Origin: Lasiosphaeria ovina
Lineage: Eukaryota > Ascomycota > Sordariomycetes > Sordariales > Lasiosphaeriaceae
Direction of reading: 5' to 3'
NCBI GenBank assembly: GCA_033439765.1
Contig: JAULSN010000001.1
Span: forward strand, 3,534,001-3,598,000
DNA: 64,000 bases
Shown one piece after another: positions 1 to 11,278 of this stretch. The position numbers and the translations under genes were made by a program. The notes beneath the pieces were generated by a model. The model made no database searches. It saw nothing but the letters and a program-made list of their open reading frames with translations, and was not told where the DNA came from. The stretch's first letter is position 1; every line of letters begins with the position of its first letter.

Positions 1-1201
1 AGCGGACGGGGGACGAAAAGGGGAAAAAGGGCGGCGAGCGGCTGGCTACTATCCCAAGTGTGGCGTCCATAGATGCCAGTGATCGGCGCCAGATAGAGGC
101 AAAGTCAGCCGCACCTACTATCGCCGTCCATGTCATGCATTGTGTGTCTGTGTCTGTATATCTTCACTGGGTACCTTACCGACATGGATAGGGCCGGGGT
201 TGCCGATGGTAGCAAGCCGCTCAAGAGTTTGACCCGTCCGCACTCTTTTCTTGTACTATACTGTAGGTAGCCTGGCTACGCGTAGACACACACAAAGAAA
301 CAGCGGGTGGGAAGGAGTATGCGGTGTCTTTTGGCTCACCTCGGTGAGCAAGAGAATTGTTCATCGCCAGCGTCTCATGCTTCCTCCGACCCAGCATAAT
401 TGCCACTCCGAATGAAATCGTGGTCCATTCATTATAACTTCTGCTCCTTTCTCTCTTTTCCCGACCAAGAGGCTAGGCCGAGCACCCAGCTACCTCTTTG
501 GCAGCCGAAACCAAGGAAACTGAAAGAAAAGGGAAGTAAAAATGTATTTGTATTCGCAAGGTAGAAGCGAACACTATTATATGGCAGTCAGGCCAACAGG
601 CAATCCTGTTGCAGCCGACTTTACCAACGTCAACCCTACAGGTGCCGTACAAGCAACAGCTTCCACCTTGTGGATAAGGAAGAAAGCGTACCTCGCTCTC
701 TTAAAGATAAGTCAGAAAAGGAAACCCCGTGAGAGTGAGCGTGCCTGCCAAAGAGACCGACCTAATGTGGGGCAGACGCTCGGGCCGATCTCTGTCCTTA
801 CCCCGGTGTCCCCGACCTACAAACACAACCAAATCGGGGGGAATCAGAACTGCGACATTGAAACCGAAAGAGAAGCTGCGTCTCAAAGTAGCGCGCTTGA
901 CAAGATTCATCTTGCAGTGATACGTCTCTTTTGTCTTTTAGTCTAAGGTAGGTATAGATTCTTGCTTTAAAGAGCCTATCTAGTTCCAGCTTGGAACCAA
1001 GGTAATTCTAGAGCGCTTGGAGTGGACGGGAAATACTCCGAATCTGAGTGCACAATCGACATTTGACTCGACCTCAATTGCATCATCAAATCAAAATCCA
1101 CCACCAATTGCAACTTCCCACACAACTTCTCCGTGCACAAGGTAAGGAAACAGCTCTCCCCGACGACTCATCCGTCACCCACCTCCCACTTCCCCCCAAA
1201 A
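1..1201. other. Left-edge non-coding stretch and 5' leader of the FolB-domain gene
   Basis: No recognisable gene. An open frame at 542-946 (+) has no known domain, no splice sites that extend it, and an unbiased composition, so I treat it as chance. The last 150 bases are rich in CA and pyrimidines, as expected for a fungal leader upstream of the ATG at 1202. Confidence 0.5.
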
Positions 1202-2474
1202 ATGGCAGACAACGAGCAGCGGCAGCAGCACACGTCTCCCGCGCCTCCAGCCCCGCCTCCCCTCAAGAGCCTATGGTCGGTCCGCAGCGCAGCCGGCGAG
1301 CCCTTCGCAGCGGTGCGCGTGCGCAACCTGCAGGCCGTGGTGCAGGCCGGCGTCGACGCCTGGGGGCGGGCGAACCGCGCGCAGCCCGTGCTGGTGTCGG
1401 CCGAGATCTACTTCCACGCCCCCTTTGACACGGCCGCCTCGGACGACCGCCTCGGCGCCGACACGGTCCACTACGGCCTGCTGAGCAAGGCCGTCGCCGT
1501 GAGCCTGCTGCCCGCATCCATCGCCGCCGCCGCCGCCGTGAACAAGACGGCCACGGATGCCGCGACCCTGCGCGACGTGCTCGACTGCGTCTGGAGCCAC
1601 CTGACGGGCCGCCGCCTCGACGGCGTCGCCTCCCTGTCGCCCTCCTTTCTGGCCCTCGCCCGCGTGCGCTACCTCGCCGTCACCGTCACTCTGCCCAAGG
1701 CCTCGCTGCTGGGCGATAGCGTCAGCTTGACTGCCGCCGCCGTCTTCGCCCAGCCGTCTGCTCCTGCCCCCGCTCCCATTGGAGATCAGACGCAGTCGCA
1801 GCAGCAGCCGCAAACGCAACCGGACCAGCTGGCCATTGCCCTGGAGCTGCACAACCTGCGCGTGCCGACGCTGGTCGGCGTCAACGACAACGAGCGCCTC
1901 GCCAAGCAGGTCGTAGTAGCGAGCCTGACGGTAGACAAGTTCGACCAGAAGCTCGACACTTACACAAGCATCGAGACGCTTGTTGTCAAGGTTTGTTTTG
2001 TTATTATGTCTCGTCTGCCCCCTTTTGGCTTCTGGAATCGCTTCATATGAGATAAAGCCCCCCCCCCCCCCCAAATACTTCTAATCACTCACACGCGCAC
2101 ATCCGTAAACACATAACTGCGTACTTTACTTACTCGTCATGATATCACCGCAGGCCCTGGAAGAGTCCTCGTTCGAGACGCTCGAGGCGCTGGGCGCACA
2201 CCTCACAGACCTCGTTCTCGCAACCTACCACTGCGGCACGCACGCGGGCCCGCTGACGGGCGGCCGCGACTGGCAGGCGCACGTCCGCCTCGAGAAGCCC
2301 ACGGCTGTCATGTTTGCCGACTGCCCCATCGTCGAGGTCCGCGCCGGCTCCGACTTTATCCGGCTGCCGGAGGCGACGGCGACGACAACCGTCAGTGCAA
2401 CAGCTGATATACCGGCAGCAGCTGCAGCAAGCGTATTGACGTCCAGGTCTCCTCCTCCTTACCCGCTTGCTTGA
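1202..2474 (+). CDS. Tandem FolB (dihydroneopterin aldolase-like) domain protein
   Basis: Two exons, 1202-1990 and 2154-2474, joined in phase 0 across a 163-nt intron (donor GTTTGT, acceptor CACCGCAG) give about 369 residues. Two FolB-type pteridine-binding units are visible: residues about 35-130 (AAVRVRNLQAVVQ, with a DTVHYGLLSKAV helix) and about 220-350 (LAIALELHNLRV... TSIETLVVKALEESSFETLE, closing with KPTAVMFADCPIVEV). Dihydroneopterin aldolase makes 6-hydroxymethyl-dihydropterin in folate synthesis. In fungi two FolB units normally head the trifunctional Fol1 protein, followed by HPPK and DHPS domains; neither follows here, so this is a stand-alone or paralogous form and catalysis is unproven. 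ATG 1202 (AAAATGGCA) is the first in-frame ATG. A 16-C run (2058-2073) lies inside the intron. Confidence 0.78.
2058..2073 (+). repeat. Poly-C run of 16 in the FolB-gene intron
   Basis: Uninterrupted homopolymer seen directly, 67 bases after the donor and upstream of the CTAATCAC branch-like sequence. Likely length-variable; no known function. Confidence 0.9.
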
Positions 2475-3431
2475 CCTTGCCAGGTACCTATCTTGGTTAC
2501 GACCACGTAGGACGTAGATGATCACTGTCACTGTCCGCTCTCTGGCGGCAGGGTGGACAATCAAATAGGAGGGAAAGAGAATCCGGGGTTATCGAGGTTG
2601 ATTCTACCATGCTGGCACTTTCAGAGGTCGTGTCGTAGTCACACTGTCAAAAAAAACTCTCAACAAACTCAATTTGGCGCCAAGCCTGTCCCATTCATTC
2701 TCAAGAACAAAAACAAGAACATAAAAAACCGGAAACGAAAGTTGTTGCACTCTCGGTTTCCCGACTGCACTATTAGTAAAGTACTATACATCACTAGTAT
2801 AGTAGCCATGTAAACACCCAAAAATGGAATGCGGTGGACATGGCTCTTTCACCGACTCTTCTCTTTTCCACCCACTGAGCGTCCTGCGGGTGAGGGGGCG
2901 GGGAGGCCAACCTTTTCCCTTCCGGTCATGGACCAATCCTCGCTTGCCAGCAGCGGCATCCTTTCACCTCTTTTTTGCAAAAAACCATGTCATCAGCCAA
3001 GAAAGAACGTGATTGATGAGAGAGAGAAAAAAGGGCCCGCTAGAATGGTTGGTGCCGTGCCCACTGCCCAGCTGGGTAATTCTCCGTCGGTGTTTGCGAG
3101 CGCGGTACCCTGGAAGTTCCTTCGTCTCTCTTGGTTGGGACGGGACCAGGCTAGGCCTTGCCAGGCAGGCCAACTACAAAAAAAAAAAAAAAGGAGAAAA
3201 TGCTGCTTCGTTACCTTGGGTGTTAGCTTCCAACGAGCGAACGGCTGAGTGACTGACAACCGGCAGCAACCGGTGAGGAGTGGGTGATGAGAGCAGCAAA
3301 GCAACAGCACAATCGTCATTGCTGACTGACCTGAAGGCCCCAGGGGCCTAGGTAGGTCTGGTCTGGTCTAGCTTGGTTTCTTTACAGTATTTACAGAGGT
3401 TGCTTGCATGGTTTCCAGGTCTCGGCCCTGT

Positions 3432-3526
3432 TTGTGTGTCTGTGTGTCTGTGTGTCTGTCTGTGTGTCTGCCTGCCTGTCTGTGTGTCTGTGTGTCTGTC
3501 TGTCTGTCTGTGTGTCTGTGTGTCTG
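3432..3526 (+). repeat. Microsatellite of TGTGTGTCTG / TGTC units
   Basis: Imperfect tandem array of TGTG and TCTG tetramers, about 95 bases. It generates several artificial open frames on both strands (for example His/Thr/Gln repeats on the minus strand), which should not be annotated. Confidence 0.95.
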
Positions 3527-6149
3527 AGTCCAGTGTTTTGGAAGGTTCCGATATGATGTAGGCATGTAAATCTCTCTTCAGCAGCGGAGCCCGCCGGCCC
3601 GGGGGGGCCAAGCCACAACCGCCGCCGCATCAGCCCTACGGGATATCTACACTAATAACTAAACGCCACGGCAGACGGAAAGAACAAGATTGCCTTCGCA
3701 CCACACTTCACGGAAAAGCCCGGAAGAGCACCGAGTGTGAATGAGCAGGGAAAGTGGCTGGCTGGCCCAGGTCTGTCTGACTGACTAGACGGAGAGCCAA
3801 GGACGGGCCGAGAGGCGGAACTTGTTTCAGCTTCTCACCTCAGACTTGTCTACGAAGACCTAGGTAAGCCGGTCAAGCCCGCCAGACAGAGTCAGCAGCT
3901 GGGCGGCTGCGGGAGTATAATCTATATCCCAGCCGTCCGTCAGACTCGACGGCGTGTATAGATGCTAGTACGAAGAAGAGGCGGCTCGTTTGCTTGTTGG
4001 GCCGGCTTTGTTTTGGAAAACGAGTCTCTTGATCCACAGTCATACCCGTGCCTATTTTAGATATGCAGGTGCTGAATGTAAGTGAGCGTTCGTTCCGACT
4101 TGGATATCGCGACGGGCAGCTATATGATGCAATACTAATTACCTATGTAGGGGATGTCGAGATGACCCCCCCACGTGGAGGCTGGACAGAGGAGAGAATT
4201 AAGATTTGAAATTCCACCCGCTGTGTGGGCCGGGCTGGGACTGGGCTGGGGAGGCTGATGTGCAGCATCGGCTTCGGCAGCGGCACCCTGCTGGAAAGCC
4301 TGTCCTGTGTGTAATGTGTTCAAATACCAAAGACACAGCACAGTCAATGTGTGAGAAGCGGCCGCCTTCTGCATATACCCAAGGTAGGTAGGGTAGTTGC
4401 TAGGCTATGAAGTACCGATAACCGATCCTATCCGGCGTTGTCGAGGTCAGCCACAACACCAATCCCTATCTCGCTCGTTTGCGAGATTGTCTGCCTCGAA
4501 TGTTGGACGGGTGGGAACAGCAGTTGGAGCCAACGACAAACATATTCTCGGGAAGGCGAGAAGAAGAAGGGCCGGCGGCAACGAGAGAGCGATAAAAAAA
4601 GAGTGCGACATTTTTCTTTTCTCTTCTTCGTAGGCCCCCCTCAAAAATTGCGACGTTGTTTCTAAGTTGATGGGCGGTTTCCTCACAGTCGACAAGGAGC
4701 TCGTAATCTGTCGCTCGGGAAGGCCCGAACTTTACGGGATCCGTACCACTACCACCACTCAGAAGGCGAAAACGTGCTCGTTCCTCGATTCTGATTTGCA
4801 AGTTTTGCACCCCCGGTTGGACTTATTATTGTCACAATTTACCAGTCGACTTCGCCCGGTTTCTTTCTTGCCGCCTCTCTCTGTCTCCGGGACAGGATGC
4901 GCCACCGACCCGAGATAAGAAACCTGGTGTGACTGAGGCTGTACACTTCTTTTTCGGGCTGTCGCTTGTCACTCTGAAACTTCTGCCACCCATCCATCCA
5001 TCAGAAATACATTGCAGAAACCTATCACTCACGGATCACTCCTCGGTACATACACGGAATATCATTTACGGGATGGGGATTTTATTGAAAGCGCCTCAAC
5101 TCCCAAAAGAGGTGACAGCAAATTTCCCGCTGATGGGCTCGGTGGAGCTGTGATATCGAGAGAGATGGGGAGGGGGGTCGCTCAGATTTACTTTCTAGCT
5201 CCCGTTGGGCTGAAGGCAACTTTAGCTCCGCCAGACGACCATGGCAACCAGCCCGGTAACGCCCCCCTACCTGCCTTTGGCTTGGTTATCGTCTTGTCAA
5301 AAAAATAAAATAAGGAGCCCCCATTTTGCATGGCATGATAAACATCAAGGTATCCCGTACTTCGTACTGTATACATACATCATACCCGCTGCTCCCGTCT
5401 TCGAGTTGGATGCCCCATTTAGACGAGGGGGGGAGGCTTGGGCTTGGAAGGACGCATGGAACCCGTCCTCGTCCTCGATACTCATAGTATTCCACTGACT
5501 GAGCGATAGGTAGTAATAATAATGGGCCCGCGTCGGGCAGTGGAGCGTCATCTTGAACAAGAGGCGGCTGCGGCTGCATGTCGGTAGAAGGGATACGATC
5601 GCAATCGAAACCCGGACAATCCTGGCCCGAACAAGCCTGTCGTTGGACTTGTGGTTGATATACGGTACGGTACAATAAGTTCACCAATTCATTATCCCAG
5701 GCGTAGGAACCAAGGTATCTGTAATGTATCCGTATGTTCGAGAGCGTTTCAATGCTAATCCTCTCGTGTCCTGCGCCGCCCAATCTAACCTAAATATCTG
5801 TAGCGGGCTGGTCGGAGCGGAAGGTGTAGTCATCCACGCGTGGAAACAGAGCCCGTTTGCATTTTTGCACCTTTGCACCTTTGTATCTCGCCGGGTGGTG
5901 ATATAGATGTCATTGACAGAATGCTAGCGCGGGGTGCTGGAGAAGGTTTCTTTCTCTTCCCGTAGGTCTTTTGTCCCGTTGGATGGTCCAGCAGCAGGTG
6001 GGCTTGTCGTGTCGCCGGGAAATGGGCCGTTGTTGGCTCGTCCAGCGGCTTGGCTTCAGAGTCGCAGCTGCTGTGTGTGCCGGTGTCCAGACCCTGGTCG
6101 AGAATTGACGCCACTTGCAGAGCTGACCCTGGCCTGATGGATGCGACGG

Positions 6150-6162
6150 CCTAGGTACCTAG
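6150..6162. repeat. CTAGGTACCTAG palindrome
   Basis: Perfect 12-bp palindrome at 6151-6162, one of a set of related intergenic palindromes in this window (see also 11745, 38647, 42009, 47583). Confidence 0.85.
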
Positions 6163-6831
6163 CGCCTTAACAATTTCGCAGCTCCAGGGACTGGCGATTC
6201 GAGCAACGATAAAAGCATTCAAAAGCCCAGGGTCTGGCGTTACTCGGACGTCCTCGTACTTGTCTCTCGTCGTCGTCCCTCTCGCTCACCGTCTCGTGTC
6301 TGTTGCTCCATCCCAAGAGCCTGCCAAAGCACCGACAGTAGGCGTTTCTGTCGCCAGCAGCTGGACACCAAGTGTAAGTTCGACCTCACCTACCTGACTC
6401 GGTAGCCAATGCCCGGGCTGCAAGCACAAGCGCCTCACCCCTCCATTTCTCCCAACGGTGGCCCCTCTTCAATAACACACATAACATCATTACGGAGCCA
6501 AGCAGCTCCCGCTACAGCACCTATCCATGTGATTGCCGCACTGCCAGTTCCACTACAGAAGTCGATCCTGGATTTCTCGTCGATCCAGGCCTGTCCAAGT
6601 TCTGCCAGCAGCTATAATTACGTCAATCGGCTAATCACGCTTGTTGAAAAATAGCTCCTTCCTTTCCAGTGCCCCAAGCTTCCCCCCAATCGGCGTCATC
6701 AGAACCTCAACAACGAGAAACAAAACTCGTCCAAAACCGCCTTGTTCAACCGGCTAGTCCTACGCTCTTGAAACTCAATTCTGCCCTTGTTATTGCCGCC
6801 CACCTGCAAATACAAAAAACAAACAGCAAAC

Positions 6832-9003
6832 ATGGCATCGGCAATTAAGAGTGCCCTCCCCTCGCACCTCAAGCCCTCCAACGGCGACGAGGCTGAGTTC
6901 TCCAAGAGACATCATGGCAAGACAAGGTCTCACATGGTGAGTTTTCTGCCTCTGCGCAAATTTCAATTTCCCCTCCCCTCTTCTGCAACGACAGCCTCTG
7001 CCAGCACGGCTGCGGAAACAAAGGGAGAACGAGGAGGAGGCACAACCTGTTTCTTCCCGTGGGATGGCTCGCCGGTTTTGTGCCGCAACGACGCCACTGG
7101 CGGTCTGGTGACTTCGGTTACCTGCCTACCAGCATTCAGCGACTCAATCGGGGCGGGAAGAGGGCCGGAAAAGAGGAGGACGCACCCCCGTCGTAAATTT
7201 CCACCCAGAAGGCGGACCCAGGCCCTTTGCCTAATCCTGTCATGCTTGAGCAAAAGACGGTTTCAAACGCCGACGGCATGTCTGGTCACGTCAGATCACG
7301 ACCCTAAATACGAGACATTATGGAAGGCACAGCGCAGGCCTCGCCGCCGTTGAATGTCGATAGCAAGCAGAGCCTGTTGCAATGACGTCAGGCTGACTGG
7401 GACTGTAGGCTTTCGAAAACACATCGACCAACATCGCGGCCGCCCAGATGCGCAATGCGCTCACGCAGCTCGCCGAGAGCGTCAACAACCCCGAACAGAA
7501 GAAGGCAAGTTGCGCCGGGGACGCTGGCCGAGAGGAGAGAGAGCATGGCGTTTCTAACGGCCCAAATAGTTGTTCGAGACGGAGATGGACAACTTCTTCT
7601 CGCTCTTCCGCAGATATCTGAATGACAAGGCTAAGGGCAACGAAGTGTGGGTGGCCCCTTCTCTGGCTGAACTGAAGCGGCGCGGAAGCTAATAAACCTG
7701 CTTCGTATGTAGATCGTGGGATCGCATTGCCCCTCCTGCCCAGGGTCAAGTCGTCGACTACGAGGACCTTGCAAACTCGGAGTCGGTCGGCTTCCTCAAC
7801 AAGCTGGCCGTGCTCAAGCTAAACGGTGGTCTCGGAACCTCCATGGGCTGCGTCGGGCCCAAGTCGGTCATCGAAGTCCGTGATGGCATGTCTTTCCTGG
7901 ATATGTCGGTGCGCCAGGTCGAGCACCTGAACCGTACCTATGGATCTAACGTGCCCATCATCCTGATGAACTCGTTTAACACGGACGAGGACACGGCGGC
8001 CATTATCAAGAAGTACGAGGGCCACAACGTGGACATCCTCACCTTCAACCAGTCTCGCTATCCCAGAATCTTCAAGGACTCGTTGTTGCCTGTCCCCAAG
8101 TCATACGACTCGCAGCTCCACGACTGGTACCCGCCCGGACACGGTGACGTCTTCGAGTCTCTGTATAACTCTGGCATTCTCGAGAAGCTTATCAGCCGCG
8201 GCATTGAGATTATCTTCCTGTCCAACGCGGACAACCTTGGTGCCGTAGTCGACCTCCGCATCCTGCAGCACATGGTGGAGAGCGATGCCGAGTATGTTAT
8301 GGAGCTGACTAACAAGACCAAGGCCGACGTGAAGGGTGGTACCATTATCGACTACGAGGGCGGCGTGCGGCTCCTGGAAATTGCCCAGGTGCCCAAGGAA
8401 CATGTCAACGAGTTCAAGTCGATCAAGAAGTTCAAGTACTTCAACACCAACAACATCTGGATGAACGTCAAGGCCATCAAGCGCGTCGTGGAGAACGACG
8501 AGCTGGAGATGGAGATCATCCCCAACGGCAAGACCATCCCTGGCGACAAGAAGGGCGAGTCGGACGTCAGCATTCTGCAGCTCGAGACGGCCGTGGGTGC
8601 CGCCATCAAGCACTTCAAGAACGCACACGGTGTCAACGTGCCCCGTCGCCGCTTCCTGCCCGTCAAGACGTGCTCTGACTTGATGCTCGTCAAGTCGGAT
8701 CTGTACACCGTCAAGCACGGCCAGCTTCAAATGAGCACCAGCCGTTTCGGCGACGCGCCCCTGATCAAGCTTGGCAGTGATTTCAAGAAGGTGTCAGACT
8801 TCCAGAAGCGCATCCCCAGCATCCCCAAGATCATCGAGCTCGACCACCTGACTATTACCGGTGCTGTCAACCTCGGCCGCGGCGTCACCCTCAAGGGTAC
8901 CGTCATCATTGTGGCGACCGAGGGTCAGACTATCGACGTGCCTCCCGGATCTATTCTTGAGAACGTGGTGGTGCAGGGCAGCTTGCGCCTGCTTGAGCAT
9001 TAA
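6832..9003 (+). CDS. ugp1: UTP-glucose-1-phosphate uridylyltransferase (UDP-glucose pyrophosphorylase)
   Basis: Makes UDP-glucose from UTP and glucose-1-phosphate in the cytosol, supplying glucan, trehalose and glycoprotein synthesis. Four exons, 6832-6936, 7409-7504, 7570-7646 and 7713-9003, give 522 residues, close to the fungal norm. Residues 129-134 carry the LNGGLG nucleotide-binding loop, followed by [25 protein letters not shown] and the [14 protein letters not shown] segment follow. The C-terminus has left-handed beta-helix repeats ([16 protein letters not shown]... [12 protein letters not shown]) used for oligomerisation. Intron 2 (7505-7569) has a GC donor (AAG|GCAAGT); intron 3 (7647-7712) is ordinary with a GCTAATAAA branch; intron 1 is 472 nt. 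The phases agree exactly: 35, 32 and 25 codons plus a split Val93. It is convergent with the ING gene downstream. Confidence 0.96.
7505..7569 (+). other. GC-AG intron in ugp1
   Basis: The exon must end at 7504 (...NNPEQKK) and resume at 7570 ([10 protein letters not shown]) to keep the conserved N-terminal region in frame. The 65-nt intron then starts GCAAGT and ends AATAG. GCAAGT is the classical minor GC donor with otherwise perfect base pairing to U1. Confidence 0.8.
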
Positions 9004-9652
9004 GCATATTCACAGAGCAAGGGAGAAAGAAAAAAAGGAAAGAGGCGCCTTCAATGAACTGTCGATTCATTCTCTTTTCATTTAAATGTTAATGGGGTCT
9101 ATTACCGTTGATTTCATGCTTGTTTCTGCCGCCCCAACGATCACGCCATCCCCTTTTGGTTGTGCGCGCATGGTGATACAGCTACCTATCTAGTTTTAAT
9201 AGCCAGTTTACACTTTTTGGTCCTTGATTTTCGTTTGGCTGTGTCTGTTTCTATGTGAATTTACTAGGTCGATGGTGGTCTGCCATTTCTTGGAGCATAA
9301 TGTTTCGGACTGAATACATTACCTTACATAGGATCATTATTACAATATGTAGCTCAACTGCTATAAAGTCGTGGCGATACGAATATGGGAAGACTGGTAC
9401 GGAGTAGACTAGCTTCCAACATGAATTTATCACTGCAAGCATCTCAAGCGTCTCTACGATAATTGGGGTGTTGTTTTAACTTTAGGTAGTTACCCTGTGA
9501 TACTACACTAGGGTATGATGTATAGACACACATCTACAGTGCCGGTTCATCATAGGCCCCATAGATCCGTCAATCCATCACACGTAACGCACGCTAATAT
9601 GCCACTAGCGAATCGATCGCTTCCGCTTTTTTCAGTGTATATTGGTGGCGGT
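9004..9652. other. Convergent 3' region between ugp1 and the ING gene
   Basis: AT-rich, with no open frame of interest. Presumably the two overlapping or abutting 3' UTRs. GGTACGGAGTAG at 9397-9408 belongs to the recurring intergenic palindromic word set. Confidence 0.6.
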
Positions 9653-11278
9653 TTAAGGTGCCGGGCGGCCGCCCTTCCTCTTCATGGTCTCGGCGCACTC
9701 GGGACAGAACCACTTGCCGTTGGGCTCGCTCTTGAGGCCGACGCAGCCCCAGTGGAACCACTCGTAGGGGCAGTCGTCGTTGTCGCAGGCGACCATGTCG
9801 CCGAAGCTGACGTTCTGGCACAGGCAATATTTCTTGTCGTCGCCTGCGTCATCGTCGTCGACGTCCATGGCGTCGTCCTCATCGTCCTCTTCGTCGTCGT
9901 CGTCGACTTCCGCGCCGGCGCCGGCGCCGGCGCCAACACCGCTATTGGGTCCGCCGGGGCCTCCGGCGGTGGGACCGCCGCTGCCGTTTCCGCCGTCCTT
10001 GTTTATGTTGTGACTGCCGCTTCGTGGGTGCACTGCCCCTCCGGCACCGGCTCCTGGGCTTGGTCCTCCTGGCCCGCCACCGCTGCCGCCGGCGCCGCTA
10101 GCCTCGCGCTCGTGGCTGCCTTCCTTGTTGCTGTTGCTGCTGTTGGCGGCGGCGTTGGATCCAGACCGCGACACGGCCGCGGGCGTACCGCGGCCGCCCG
10201 TGGTGCGCGCATCGCTCTCGTCGGCGCTGCCCGAGTCGGCGTCTGAGAGCTCGCTCTCGGCCGCCGAGGAGGGGCTGTTCTTGGCGACCCGCTTGACGCG
10301 CGACAGGCCGGACTTGTTAGACCCAGCACCGACGGCGCCCGCGGGCGTGCCCTTCTTGCGGCCTCCCGCCGTGCTAGACGGCGTCCCGGCCTTGCGACCC
10401 GCGCCGCCCCCCGATGCCTTTGACGTAGCGCGCGGGCCTGCGCTGCCCGCGCGCTGTACCCCGGCAGCTGTCTGGTGGCTCTTGGGCGTCCCGGGGCCGA
10501 GTGAAGAGTGCCGCGCCAGCCCGCTCGACGTTGCCGGGAGGTTGCCTAGGCCGCTGTTGGAGCGGGGCCCGCGTTTAGGAACGCCACTGCCGGGGCCGGC
10601 CGAGCTCTCGCGCGCCTGGCGGTTCATGATCATGCTGGCGGCGGGCGTGGCAGGGGCTGAGGCCGAGGTGTGTTGCTGAGACTGTGTGTTTCGAATCTGG
10701 AGATTCGTTGTCCGGACGGCGGACGGGGACGAGTTGTTTGCAACGTTGTTGAGAGCGGCGGTGACGGGGTTGGTGGCATTTACGGGACGCATGACAGGAT
10801 TCGTGTTCGTGATGTTTGCGGCGCTGGTGCGCACCAGCGAGGGCAGCTCGTCGGGATCGGAGAAGCCGGGCTCGGCGCGGTCGTAGAGCATCTTGATCTG
10901 CACGTCGAGCTGGCGGACGTGCTTGTCCATGTTGTGCTGCAGCTTTTGGCTAAGAGCAATCTTTTCATTGGCTAGCTTCTCGGCCTGAGCGAAGTTCTTG
11001 CGGATGAGGGCCCTGTACTCGTCCTCCTTCGGGTTGTTCTGGTGGCTGCCGTTGGCCTTGATCCACTTCTGGATGCGGCCATCGCGCTCTTCGATCTCCT
11101 TGACGAGCTTCGCGTACTGGCGGTCCTTGTCGGCGATCTCGTCTTGTAGGAAGCGGATCTCTTCAGGGAGGTTCTGGGTTCTGTTGATCCATTCGTCCAG
11201 AATCATGGCCGGGTCGAGGGCTTCGACGGTCGGCGGCATCCTTCTGACGAAGTCGATGGAGAGATCGTCTCTAGGCAT
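9653..11278 (-). CDS. yng2: ING-family PHD-finger protein (Yng2-like NuA4 subunit)
   Basis: Single exon, 541 residues. Residues 1-115 form the ING domain ([20 protein letters not shown], then a long coiled helix). Residues 120-480 are low-complexity Ser/Ala/Gly/Asn with basic patches and an acidic run. Residues 484-529 are a canonical C4-H-C3 PHD finger: CLC, ACDNDDC, FHWGC and FCPEC, with the aromatic [16 protein letters not shown] signature that reads H3K4me3 in this family. The spacing and the N-terminal DPxxxLDE...LPEEIR pattern fit yeast Yng2 (NuA4 acetyltransferase) better than Pho23 or Yng1. The human ING size is about 250-280; the extra length is the linker, typical of filamentous fungi. 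It is transcribed divergently from the hos2 gene. Confidence 0.92.
   Translation of the reverse strand: MPRDDLSIDFVRRMPPTVEALDPAMILDEWINRTQNLPEEIRFLQDEIADKDRQYAKLVKEIEERDGRIQKWIKANGSHQNNPKEDEYRALIRKNFAQAEKLANEKIALSQKLQHNMDKHVRQLDVQIKMLYDRAEPGFSDPDELPSLVRTSAANITNTNPVMRPVNATNPVTAALNNVANNSSPSAVRTTNLQIRNTQSQQHTSASAPATPAASMIMNRQARESSAGPGSGVPKRGPRSNSGLGNLPATSSGLARHSSLGPGTPKSHQTAAGVQRAGSAGPRATSKASGGGAGRKAGTPSSTAGGRKKGTPAGAVGAGSNKSGLSRVKRVAKNSPSSAAESELSDADSGSADESDARTTGGRGTPAAVSRSGSNAAANSSNSNKEGSHEREASGAGGSGGGPGGPSPGAGAGGAVHPRSGSHNINKDGGNGSGGPTAGGPGGPNSGVGAGAGAGAEVDDDDEEDDEDDAMDVDDDDAGDDKKYCLCQNVSFGDMVACDNDDCPYEWFHWGCVGLKSEPNGKWFCPECAETMKRKGGRPAP

Larger units (their letters stand above)
2475..6831. 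other. 4.4 kb gene-poor intergenic region
   Basis: No open frame here shows a known domain, coding composition or plausible spliced extension. It contains a TGTGTGTCTG microsatellite (3432-3526), a poly-A run (3178-3192) and several TAGGTA-type short palindromes (3347, 3858, 6150). The minus-strand 165-codon frame at 5286-5783 has no family resemblance and is probably chance. The last about 600 bases are pyrimidine-rich and probably hold the promoter and leader of the UDP-glucose pyrophosphorylase gene. Confidence 0.5.

Noticed and set aside
542..946. 134-codon plus-strand frame near the left edge
   Set aside because: No domain, no codon bias, no splice extension.
3432..3526. His/Thr/Gln-rich proteins from the TGTC/TGTG array
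   Set aside because: Products of a microsatellite translated in several frames.
5286..5783. 165-codon minus-strand frame with several Cys
   Set aside because: Unlike any family I know and overlapped by other random frames; composition matches intergenic DNA.
9515..10246. Long plus-strand frame opposite the ING gene
   Set aside because: Val/Ala/Gly-rich mirror of the low-complexity linker; the minus strand carries the recognisable ING and PHD domains.
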